A DNA stretch of 64,000 nucleotides. Source: Paraescarpia echinospica (taxonomy: Eukaryota; Annelida; Polychaeta; Sabellida; Siboglinidae). The position numbers were made by a program, and so were the translations under genes. Positions 31,756 to 42,214 of the stretch are shown in pieces. The DNA lies in NCBI GenBank assembly GCA_020002185.1, contig CM034543.1, positions 347,501-411,500 of the forward strand. The letters are read 5' to 3'. The notes under the pieces are model-generated. The model saw only the letters and a list, made by a program, of their open reading frames with translations. It was not told the DNA's origin and searched no databases. Within the stretch, counting starts at the first letter, position 1. The number at the start of each line of letters is the position of its first letter.

Positions 31756-32712
31756 TGAGTTTCCGTTTGTTTAGCCATCAAATGTTTGTCTTTGTTGTTG
31801 TGTCTCAAGCAACCTTCGATTTCACCCAGACACAAACTTAAATTCAGCAGCAAATAACGTAACGTCTTAGGCCCTGACATTAAGGTTTTGTATCCACTGA
31901 CCCAGGGGGCCAGTAGATTTGATAAGTTACTGGCCCGACCAAAACGTTACTGGTCCGAACTTTGTACAACAAAATGCTGATACCAAGGTGCCTGTCGCTT
32001 CACAATGGCTCGTTAGCAGCAATGACACGAATGCAGGCTTTTCCGAAGCTGTTATTTGTGTATATTCGTTTACGAAATTAAGATAATGACTATTAGATGT
32101 GAGAATGCGAAGATTTATAATCAAGGTGCCACATTTCTATTAATGCAAAATCTGAGGTGTCATTCGCAATAAACAATCTTAGCACATATGTACACACTTT
32201 ATTACACCAAAATATGTAGAAAATAAACCATTTGCATCAATGGCAAAAGTCACTGCCAGTGATGTGTCAAACAGAACCACTTACAATGTGACATTATATA
32301 GGCCCATTATCTGCTCGTATATTATCAAAACACACTTCGTATTTTTAATATTGGCAGTTGACTATTGATTCATTGACACTTTCCATGTATATTTTATTTT
32401 ACATTGAAACTAAAGTCAGTGAGTCAGTGAAGACGAACTCACGAAGCTGACAAATACCTATACGTGTTTTATAGGTGGTAGGTATTTTCGAGGGTGGTGG
32501 CCTTGACATTTTAGCTGGCTGTCATCAGCACATGAAAACATTTTTTAGTTTGGGATGTGCCTGAGACTCAATGCTACGGCCGGTATACGTAGTTCTCAGC
32601 TGACGTCATGCATCCCATCATCCCTTGCGCGGCAGCCAAACTTTGTGTCAAAGAAATCTCTATCAGTATCTGTATCGAATCGAACAAAAGGCTTCGCGAC
32701 CAGCTAATTATA
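31756..32712. other. Non-coding, nothing recognised
   Basis: A short inverted stretch (GTTACTGGCCCGACCAAAAC / TTACTGGTCCGAAC) lies near 31926-31960. No gene is supported. Confidence 0.4.
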
Positions 32713-34540
32713 GATGGTAACTATCCCGCACACTTGCTTTGTAAATGGATGCACGAACCGGTTCGATGATGCCGCGGCGAGCAAATCGTTGTTTTTTTCT
32801 CCATTCCTGCCGTTACAAGTCGCCAAGAAGAACAGACGAACGATTTATCAACAAAGCGCAGGCTAGCGAATATCAACAGAAAGAAATCGCAGTCGAAAAA
32901 TACGCAAAAGTCTGCTCCGATCATTTCATGACAGGTGTGTATGACTGTACTTAACACAATTACGTTATACCGTTCAGAGCTTTGTTTACATATTGGTGGC
33001 CTTGTCGCTCGACGTAACACAAATACGATTCGGATATTACAATCATAATTAGCTAGCTGTTAGTGAAGCCGCCGTGTCACTCACTGGTAATCTCACCAGT
33101 AATCTTATTGTGTCTGTGGTCTGGAAGCGCCGGAGCGCAAATCTCCTGACGTGACTGCTGTGTATCGCAACCACAACCAGCTAGAGCTGTTATTTGTCAA
33201 ACGAAGGCCTGTACTTCATGAATGACGATGTCACTGTGTGGTATTTCATTCTTCCAGGAAAGCTGGAAGAATGAAAAAGCTGATCTCTACAACAACACAC
33301 ATCCAGATTGGGCTCCATCTGTAGTGATGATTGAAGAAGAGCGTCAGCACAAAGACAAAACTGGTGAACATATTAAAAGGTTAATAAAATGTCAAACACA
33401 GAATATAGTGTTAATTTTAGGTTGTTTCCTTGTGATATTATTTTATTACAGACAAAAAACATGACTTTAATCAAGGTTCTTAAGGAGCATAGAAATAATT
33501 GAATTAAATTAAAAGTCAAGGCCTTGAAGGGCTGGCATTTTCTAAACAAGTTTTAAAAGATCAACATATTGTAATGATGATTTATAGCTACTGCCCTTAG
33601 TTTGTTCCATGGGTAAGATTGTGCTAGTATGTCATAATTAAACTTAAAATGTATGTTTTGTGTAACTATCGTGCTCAATAGTGGCATGGATTTGTATGGC
33701 TCAAGTATATGAACCCAGTTTAATATATTTCACAGTTTCAACGTTTCTTTAAAGGTACAACAGAGCAACAAAGACAAACACCCAAATTAACAGAGAATCT
33801 TTTGAGGGTAATGGTAACAAAGTACAGTACATGACTGGATTGCCAAGCTTTATGCCTTTGATAACACTGTTTGGTATCATACAGCCACATCTGCCAGAAG
33901 GGGTCATGTCAAGGTTATTAAAATTCCACAAGTATATCTTTGTGTCGATGAAATTAAGACTTAGTACACCGGTGCAAGATCTTGCATAACGATTTGGAGT
34001 GTCAAAATCTACAGTTTCGCGAACTTTTATTTCCACAATACATGTCATACATGAACATTTAAAGCCATTATTTTACTGGACTGAACGAGAATAATTCCGC
34101 AAAACAATGCCACTTCAGTTCCGCCAAAGCTTTGGACTTAAGGTTGCCATTATAATCGACTGCTTTGAAATATTTATAGAATGTCCTTCCAACCTCTTGG
34201 CCCGTGCTCAAACTTGGTCACAGTACACGCACCATAATACAATTAAATATTTAATTGGCATAACACCACAAGGAAGTGTGTCTTTTATACCAAAGGGTTG
34301 GGGTGGTAGAACGAGTGACAAACATGTCACAAACAATAGTGCTTTTTTAAATAAACCTGGGGATGTTGTTCTGGCCGATAGATCATTCACTAAGGGAAGG
34401 CGACAACTGCCTGCAATAGATGTGGAATCCAGTAGAGCCATAGCGAATGTGAGAATTCATGTTGAAAGGGTAATTGATTTACTTCGCAATAAATACACTA
34501 TCCTGCAGGACATAATACCTATTGATTTAATATAACACAA
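32713..34540 (+). pseudogene. THAP-DDE transposase gene (ISL2EU/Harbinger-like), decayed
   Basis: The product would bind transposon ends through an N-terminal THAP zinc domain and cut with a DDE nuclease. 32713-32934: MVTIPHTCFVNGCTNRFDD (first zinc ligands), then RISTER/AVTSRQEE-type and YAKVCSDHFMTG pieces in shifted frames, ending at an ACAG/GTGTGT donor. A second exon at 33258-33400 contains NTHPDWAPSV. The DDE part, 33765-34540, reads [132 protein letters not shown]. In-frame stops occur near 33988 and 34092. Residues are missing after DVVLADR, so part of the catalytic region is lost. An AATAAA lies near 34722. Dead copy. Confidence 0.85.
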
Positions 34541-34922
34541 CAAGCATTGAGTTTTTTGCGAATCTGTAATAACATTTAAGTTGGATTCCAGTTTGAAATG
34601 ATCATGTTGATTCCGCTACCAGTGATATTTATATCATGTATCGGGTACGCTTAAACAGCATACAGTCGTTGATGTCTTTTGTTCAGTATTGGCAAGCCTT
34701 ACTATATGATGTTGTGTTGTAAATAAAATATTTTGGAGTGATTTATTACAACCCTTTTTATTGTCATATTTTTGTGTGTAATGCCAACACACCACTTAAG
34801 CTCAGTCACAATCAATGTACACCGTGTCTTGTCATGTATGTTCATGAAACACAAAACAGTTTCTTAATGACATTCGCCACAGTTCACTGCGCATGTGAAT
34901 TGGTCGAATCGGTTTTTCTTTT

Positions 34923-36385
34923 TTAGCTGAACATGGGTAGCTCTCTACACGCGGTACAGTACCACTTTCCCTTTGGTGCACGTTTGATTCCCATACACTG
35001 AAAGTGACACCACTTCAGTCTACAGTCACTATTGTCACATCCAATGTACTTTCCATTTTCATAACGCACTGTCTGGCACACACAGAATAGTTCCTCATCA
35101 GCACTCGGCGACGGTGCCTGTGCAACAGCTGTTGATGCTGGGGGAGGTTTGGAAAGATATTTTCCCAACTAATTCAGGTAGCACCGCACTTTTGAAAAAT
35201 GCAGTCGCCAACTCGCTGACGTCTCCCCAAAGAGCACGGTTCGGCTCCACCCGCTCATGGTGTAGACCTTCCTCGGTCCAAAGTCACAGTACTCCACATT
35301 GCACACAAACGCCTGAGTCTGCACTTGGTAGTAGTACTGGTGTGATCTGCGCTACTGTACCTTACCGACTACATTTTCAAGGCATGAAACTTTCTCCACA
35401 CACTGAGTTACATTACACAATAGGGGCACTTTACTTCTACAGTTCCTTTCCCGCAGCAATTGAGTTCAACTACAGAGTCTGGGAATGTACCAAAGAATGG
35501 ATATTCACTGCTGATAACAAAACCACTCCTCTCCATCTTGAAAGAGTCTTGAGTTCTCTCCATCTCTTTCCTGTATTCTATCAAGCCGACCTCTTCATAT
35601 TCACAGCCCCACTGTGTAGCACTCGTTTTGAAGCTGACTGTTTCTGGGTAGCAGATCGCTTTGACCCCTGGCATTTTTCTCCAAACTTATCCTACAGACG
35701 GCCTTCATCCTGGAAGCTGTGATGCGACTAGTACGGAATATGTGCCACTCTTTGAAGTCAGCCTGCTGTCGTGTCTTTTCTTCAACCAGTCGTACCTGTT
35801 CTGTGGTCACAGAAATTGCAGCAAATACACCCTTGCACATTTTTCAGCAATTCCTCCTTGTCTAACTCGAATGCATTTTCATCACGAAATTCCGACAGTA
35901 GCTGCGGTGCGGGTATTCCGGATTTAGTTGTCTGGGGACATATTCTTCTGCATTCTTCGGCATAAACAACATAATGACAGGCCTGGTCACGTAGTCCTTT
36001 GAACAATGCTGACAGTTCATCATCAATAAGTGATGGTACATCAGGCAGGGTCATCGGTTTTGCCTGCTTGTTTGGCGGTGTCTGTGAAATGACGCTGTCA
36101 ATGTCCTTCTTCAAAGATTATGCTGATTTGAAGTTGACATCTTCTACCTTTTGACAACTCATCCTTTCATCCCTGATGGCAGCAGCCAGTACGCCTTCTC
36201 TTGGGTGACCGTGCGACTGTTCCTTATTTCAACTGCTGAGCTGATAAAAAAGGACCGCTCCAACATGAGTGCAGACTTCCTCTAAGCCAGCCATGCACGT
36301 GCAGTGAGCAGTCAAGATGTTGCCATCCTTCTCTGCTATAATCCAGGGTTGTAGAGGAGTATTTCATCTAAACAGAAGCAGAAAC
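34923..36385 (-). pseudogene. SWIM zinc finger - YqaJ exonuclease - PHD finger gene, decayed
   Basis: Read from 36385 downward. First is a SWIM-type zinc finger, [20 protein letters not shown] (about 36320-36245; CxC...CxH). Next come the linker piece 36114-35782 and RITASRMKAVC (about 35730). The YqaJ/lambda-exonuclease-like core then has ATQWGCEYEEVGLIEYR, FPDSVVE and VEVKCPYC (35610-35410), keeping the D...ExK metal motif. YYYQVQTQAFVCNVEYCDF, TEEGLHHERVEPNRALWGDV and LPELVGKYLSKP follow, then a C4HC3 PHD finger, LFCVCQTVRYENGKYIGCDN to GKWYCTACR (35095-34935). Frameshifts lie near 36115, 35830, 35680, 35405 and 35310, with a stop near 36118. The family is known from several invertebrates as uncharacterised proteins. 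The gene converges on the THAP-DDE gene. Confidence 0.85.
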
Positions 36386-36884
36386 AATATTAAATATGTT
36401 GGCATTCTTATAATTCTTGCATAATGTTTTTACATTATTTATATAAAGATAAAATGTTTTATCACAACTGTTGTCATAATGATAACTAATTATAATTGAT
36501 TTACATGATTAGTACTCTACATATCATGATGCGTACAACCCAACACAGTTGACAACCCAACCACGGCAGAGCCTGTCATTCGAATCTTACCTTCCTGGGT
36601 AGCAAGCTTAATATACTGTATAAATATTAATTAATATTTAAAATGTAGTGGATGGCTTAAATAAGTTACTTAATAAATTGATCCAATCTGCTGGCTAGCT
36701 AACGAGTATAACTATAAGCTATTATCGGTACGCCTAAATAACCGTCGGTATAACGCCAGGCATAAGCCAAGCCCAATGCGTTGACAAGCATTACTCCCAT
36801 TAGATTAGTACCTAAGTCATGATATAGACATACGATAGTAGAGGCTAGACTAGACTCAAGCGATCTGACACTTAAGTCCCGCTC
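36386..36884. other. Non-coding, nothing recognised
   Basis: AT-rich sequence upstream of the SWIM-YqaJ-PHD gene. It could hold its promoter, but no specific element is seen. Confidence 0.4.
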
Positions 36885-37630
36885 AGACTATTGACTTCTA
36901 CAACTTTTACAACAATCGACGACATCTACAACGTTCCACTTGTCAGTGTGAGCGCTCTCAATTGTTGGGTACAACTTCTACAACAATCGCCGACATCTAT
37001 AACTTTCCAGTTGTCAGTGTGAGCGCTCTCAATTGTTGGGTACAACTTCTACAACAATCGCCAACATCTACAACTTTCCAGTTGTCAGTGTGCGCTCTCA
37101 ATTGTTGGGTACAACTTCTACAACAATCGCCGACATCTACAACTTTCCAGTTGTCAGTGTGAGCGCTCTCAATTGTTGGGTACAACTTCTACAACAATCG
37201 CCGACATCTACAACTGTCCAGTTGTCAGTGTGAGCGCTCTCAATTGTTGGGTACAACTTCTACAACAATCGCCGACATCTACAACTTTCCAGTTGTCAGT
37301 GTGAGCGCTCTCAATTGTTGGGTACAACTTCTACAACAATCGCCGACATCTACAACTTTCCAGTTGTCAGTGTGAGCGCTCTCATTTGTTGGTACAACTT
37401 CTACAACAATCGCCGACATCTACAACTGTCCAGTTGTCAGTGTGAGCGCTCTCAATTGTTGGGTACAACTTCTACAACAATCGCCGACATCTACAACTTT
37501 CCAGTTGTCAGTGTGAGCGCTCTCAATTGTTGGGTACAACTTCTACAACAATCGCCGACATCTATAACTTTCCAGTTGTCAGTGTGAGCGCTCTCAATTG
37601 TTGGGTACAACTTCTACAACAAGTGTTGTA
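36885..37630 (+). repeat. 71-bp tandem repeat, about ten units
   Basis: Unit contains ACTTCTACAACAATCGCCGA, CATCTACAACTTTCCAGTTG and TCAGTGTGAGCGCTCTCAAT, then TGTTGGGTACA. Each unit junction has ATTGTTG and CAACAAT separated by about 13 bp, a potential small hairpin. A diverged relative (GAGCGC, TGTTGGGTACAACTTCTACA) lies at 37670-37755. Confidence 0.93.
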
Positions 37631-37799
37631 TCAAATTCGAAAAATGAATCTGGTCCAACATTTGTCCATAGTCTGAGCGCTAACCACAACTCAATGTCAC
37701 GCACAGTTGGCAGTGGGAGCGCACATAACTGTTGGGTACAACTTCTACAATAGTACGTTGTACGTACGGCTTCGACCAGACAATCAGTGCAATCGGCAA

Positions 37800-37955
37800 T
37801 CACCAAGGCAGGATGTAATGGAGAAAAAGAAGAAGAACTGATCGAAATGTGGCGGGCGTCCCCCATACGTTATGCAACTACAGCAAAGTCGTACACAAAC
37901 AAGGGGAATAAGTATGCGGCTGTTTCCCAGATAGCGAAGCATTTTAACACGTCCC
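37800..37955 (+). pseudogene. MADF (Myb/SANT-like) domain exon
   Basis: The frame reads GEKEEELIEMWRASPIRYAT, then KSYTNKGNKYAAVSQIAKHF, ending at a TCCC/GTAAGTATG donor (GT at 37956). The pattern E-x-L-I-E-x-W...Y...Y-x-x-K...K-x-A-x-x-x-I-A is typical of MADF/Myb-SANT-like domains, which bind DNA and are often encoded beside PIF/Harbinger transposases. A Harbinger fragment lies 0.5 kb away on the other strand. No following exon is clear. An intact first exon of a host MADF factor is the alternative. Confidence 0.5.
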
Positions 37956-38429
37956 GTAAGTATGTTTTAATCGACTCAAAGTTATTGCAGTCTGCAGACG
38001 CAGCGACAGTGTAGGCTGTAGCATTTGCAGTTATTAGGGCCTTTTCCAAATACAATATTCAATAAGGAAATGTTATGTGTAGAGAGAGGTAGAGTGGGTT
38101 CAGATGAATTCATGTTTCAGAAACACAGGCTTCTATTTTAAATATTCTTTGTTCAGCCTTTGTCAAGGCTACTCAGCATGCACGCACTAGGGGAACACCG
38201 GCGATGGCGACGGAGCGGCATCGCGTGTGCTTGAAAAAAAACACTTACATATTATGACAAAGTTTTAGATAGTTTGAGTTTATTTTGTTTTCAGTGGTGG
38301 TGAGTACACATTCACTGACACAGTGGGGAAAAAATCAGAATAACACATTTACGGATGTGCCATATATCGTTGAAATGCGTCCAGATCATTTCTTAGAAGT
38401 TAGTATTAGACTTATTAGTGCACTAACCG

Positions 38430-38700
38430 GTAGTCAACACCGAGGGGTGACTGTTAATCGTTCAGCAGGTGATATAGCCGCCCTCAACTGTGGTTTCCTT
38501 CGTGATCAGGGGTGTCACCAGTTCAACCAGCCCGTCAAGCACCCTTGCGGGCATCCTTACAAAATTAGCATACTGAACTGGCTCGTTCAGCCTTAAAGTT
38601 GGAAGGAGGTTAGCAAATGCGCCCTGTTCAGACCGCTCTAATATGTGCGGTCTGGCCCAAGGACGCCTATTACTCACAGACAAACCTAGAGAAATCAATT
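38430..38700 (-). pseudogene. PIF/Harbinger transposase N-terminal fragment
   Basis: Minus-strand frame with RRPWARPHILERSEQGAFAN, LLPTLRLNEP, YANFVRMPARVLDGLVELVT and PLITKET. A frameshift near 38475 leads into ISPAERLTVT. This is the conserved N-terminal region of Harbinger transposases (RPWVRP, FRM, PLI-K, LPPEERLALTLR). The catalytic DDE region is missing. Confidence 0.8.
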
Positions 38701-38716
38701 TTGACAGACGCGCCAT

Positions 38717-39289
38717 TGTCAGTTTCAGTGTTTATACGTATTTGTATGGGCACGCATATTGATAAAATAATGACAGCTCCCTTACCTAACAAGAAATGTT
38801 CACTGCATTACCTTTCATTATTTATGATCTCGGAAAATTCAGTTCTTCGTGTGGTATGTCTTTGTGAAAAGTGTGTGTGACTTTAGGTATTTTGTAGAAT
38901 TATAGGCGTGGGTGTGTGACAACGCAAACACACTCGCTACTGTCTTGTGTATGTTTGTCTCAGCCGCCAGTATGCGCGATGCCTCATCGCGAGTCGTCAC
39001 TAAACTAAAGCATTTAAATGCTTTGACTAAACTCGTCTATTATAGTGACTTATAAACCCGATAGGAGCGACATGGGTTTGTACGTGATATACGCAGTAGA
39101 CGCCAGGATCGTAACGTAATCGAGTTGCCAATTTTAGAACCTGGAAATGGTTGGTAGTGTAAGTTTTTTTTGCTGAATCGTGTAGGTTTTGGGTCCCTCA
39201 ACTCAAATCAGCGGGATGGCAACGTGCCATCCTTGGGCAACGTGTGGGAGCCAGCCAAATCCAAGATAGCAGCCGTGAACCTAGGTCAA
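38717..39289. other. Non-coding, nothing recognised
   Basis: Contains a short palindromic AAGCATTTAAATGCTT at about 39006. No gene is supported. Confidence 0.4.
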
Positions 39290-39715
39290 ATTAGAAAATG
39301 TGTTACATCTTTGCACTGGAGCATGCTAGGAACATGATTTTGGTGACTATACACATGTTTTGGCATATGAGGAATGCAATGGAACCATTTCCAATGATGT
39401 CCGACTATGTTCACATGACAAACATTCAAAATGGCCGCCATTTTATCCGAAAATTGCCAAAATCGAGCATATCGTTTGCTTGGTTTATGCTAGAGACACG
39501 ATTTTGGTGTCCATCCCAATGTTTTGCCATATCAGGAATTCAATGTAACCATTTCCAAAGATGCCCGACTATGAACACCTGACCAAAATTCCAAATGGTC
39601 GTCATTTTTACCGAAAATAGCCAAAATCGACCATGACTTTTGATTGGATGATGCTAGAAACATGATTTTTTCGTGCATAATGAATTTCCAATGATTTTGT
39701 ATTTATGTGACATGG
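39290..39715 (+). repeat. ~165-bp tandem repeat, about 2.5 units
   Basis: GCTAGRRACAYGATTTTGGTG recurs at about 39324, 39489 and 39653 (the third diverges after GATTTT). Units also share ATGTTTTGSCATAT, ATTTCCAAWGATG and AAAATGGCCGCCATTTT-like sequence. Units are diverged, so the array is old. Confidence 0.85.
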
Positions 39716-40224
39716 CAATAAAGCTGTTGTCCAAAATTGGGACGTTTGTAAGATAACATTTATTTAGTTCGTCATTTGCAATGATCAGTCATCAAGACTG
39801 AGCTACGAGTATGCTAATAGCTATACATGCATGTACACGTATATAGCTACTTCTGACAAGAAACACAGAAGCTTTGCAAAATGGCATGCAGTAATCACGA
39901 ATGAACCTGTATTATACATGTACAACATTTAAATGTACAAAATTCAAGGTAAGAAGTGCTCAATTATAAATTTGCTGAAACACAATGAAACACAATTTGA
40001 GAGCATTTTTGTAATGATAGGTTTCATTTGGACATTCACAATGTGTACATCATTAATCAATTCAAAACCAACGGTATATGAAAGGGACGCCATTCACATT
40101 ACATTCTCATAGAAAAGGTTAGTCCCGCCATTTTTTCTCCTCCTCCTCTTCTACTTCCTCTGTATTGTCACCTTCTTCCTCATTATCATATCTAGCGTCA
40201 TTCTCATGCTCATCATGTTTGGTG
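39716..40224. other. AT-rich non-coding stretch
   Basis: Downstream side of the minus-strand CXC-domain gene. A TCCTCC-rich tract (40138-40180) encodes an acidic tail in the minus-strand frame and may be the end of that gene. Confidence 0.4.
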
Positions 40225-42214
40225 AACGGGTTGAATGACAGCTATATGACAGCTACATGCATGACTGCTGCAAGTTTTCCCTACAGCTTTACACTGACAG
40301 TTGATGACGTCCATGAGGGCAGGGGGTTGCTGGTCCTTTTGCGATGCAAGGAGTTGGCACACACCCTGCACCAGTCACAAACTTCCATCCATAATCAGCG
40401 ATATCAACCATGGACGCAGTCTGCTGATCTGCTGCCTTCCAGAGCATGACTTGGTAGTGAGCTCGCAGGATGTGATATGCCAGATTAACGTCTGTGGGAG
40501 GAAGAGTCTTTATACATACAGCTTTCCCGCTGGTCTTTTTGGAGTAGAGTGCATACCTGGCAGAAGCCATGCTTGTGCCTTCAGCAACACCATTGAGCGA
40601 GCAGATGAATTTCCGTCCAGCCTCTATCATCACTTCGAGAGTAGCACCCTCTTCACAGAAGACAGAGTAGAGGTCAGAGTGATCAGCAGACTTCAATACC
40701 TTTAGCGCCATCGCTTTGCCATGACCAAATGGACAGGACACTGTATCGCAGCTTGACAGTGCATGCATACCAAGCAGCAGATTTCGGACCAAGGAGGAAA
40801 TAACTTTCATTGATGTTGAGGATAGCCCCACTCCATCGATCTAGCTGCACACTGTCTGTCAGCTGCGTACTCAACATCCAGAAGATAAGCAGAACAAAGA
40901 CGTCAGTGTCAACGCTGATCACTCGTACAGTTTTCGTACCATTGTTCACAGCCTCCAGTAGAAAACTAATGATAGTAATAGCTGCTTCATCATGGCTGAA
41001 CACGCCCTCCTCTCTTCCAACCATCGTTGTTGCCCAAATTGAATGTGGAGAAAACCCTGATGAGAGCCTTCTTATTTGCCTTGCTCTTCATGATGGCATC
41101 GCGGCATGGGAGCTTGCTGGATATTGTGATGTTTTGGTCAACAGACCCTTTACCTGCACGCCGGATTCGTTTATGGTCCTTTGCTGACGGGTCATTATAG
41201 CGATCGAAGATAATGAGCACTTCTGTTGATTGGTACTGGCTGAGTCTGTCTTACATACTGTTGGCGAGATCTGAAGCAGACCCAGCTCAAGCCCAAACTA
41301 TATGATATAGAAGTTGCTAGCCATTGACGATCACTATGTCTGGAGCTGCTGGTTGAAGATCATCTACTTTCAATTTAGAGATGAGAGTGGATTTTGTTCC
41401 AGTCCTTATACATCAATATTTATCAATCATTGATGCAGGGACAGCGCACAGTTCATAGTCAAACATTGTTTGAGGTTCGACTTGCCGGTGCTGCCCTACT
41501 GGCGTGAGACGACTTAATAGTGATCTTATTACCTATGGCCACGCCACATTTGATTGATTCCATGGTTTTGACTTTTCTTTTCAGGGGAGCGTGGAAGCCA
41601 TCAGGCAATGACGACCGGAAGTCTATGAGCATGCCCTCCCCTATCTTGAGGGCATCCTGGACGTTGGCAGAAGCACTCGCCACTTTACCATTAATAATGT
41701 TATAGATGCTTGAACTTGTCATTTTGAGAGGATGGGAATGCTTTTTCAACTCCTCGTAAACACGATTTCTGTCTTCTGTATCGAATATGCGCCTCTTCTC
41801 TTTCTCTCCTCCTCCTCTTTACGGTTATCCTCCTTCATCTCTTCTCTCCCTCCTCCTTACGCTTCTCCTCCGTCATCTCTTCTCTTCCTCCTCCTTACGC
41901 TTCTCCTCTTTCATCTCCTTATTAGCCGAGTACATGAACTCCATGGCAAGTGTAACATGGGTACAGATGGGGTAGGATTCCACCCAATTGGCGACTTGGT
42001 CTGCTGGCAAGGTTAATCCCTTCAAGCCGCCTGGCATCTTGCCCTTCTTGATGTATGTCTGCCCTCCAAATTGGCCTGCAGACACAGAATTCCACCATGT
42101 ACCTGGCTTGTGTCGACAGACATGAGCACCTGCTAAGAGATCCGTCTTGGCATCATCTGGCAGAATGTGCTGCATTTCCATAACGTAACTAATAAATGGA
42201 CACAAAAGTGTCAC
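40225..42214 (-). pseudogene. CXC-domain gene with FEN/PIN-like nuclease motifs, broken
   Basis: Minus-strand pieces in family order: 42214-41873 with LLAGAHVCRHKPGTWW; 41800-41460 with EELKKHSHPL, SIYNIINGKVA and MLIDFRSSLPDGFH; FDYELCAVPASMID (about 41455); IIFDRYNDPSAKDHKRIRR (about 41210); then HDEAA (40994-40980), VDTDVFVLL (about 40913-40885) and HALSSCDTV (40768-40742). The last three boxes resemble the acidic motifs of FEN-type 5'-nucleases. After these come FGHGKAMALKVLK, YSKKTS, LPPT and RAHYQVMLWKAAD, and, after a frameshift, NCQCKAVGKTC and SHACSC (40312-40240), a tesmin/TSO1-type CXC zinc motif. Several stops and frameshifts break the gene. Similar intronless, multi-copy genes are known as uncharacterised proteins in invertebrates; nuclease function is my inference. 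Confidence 0.75.

Noticed and set aside
34107..34535. Intact 142-residue transposase ORF
   Set aside because: It is only the C-terminal part of a DDE domain. Upstream in-frame stops and an internal deletion after DVVLADR show that it is a decayed fragment.
35114..35722. 202-codon plus-strand ORF
   Set aside because: Shadow of the minus-strand YqaJ-PHD gene, whose motifs are clear on the other strand.
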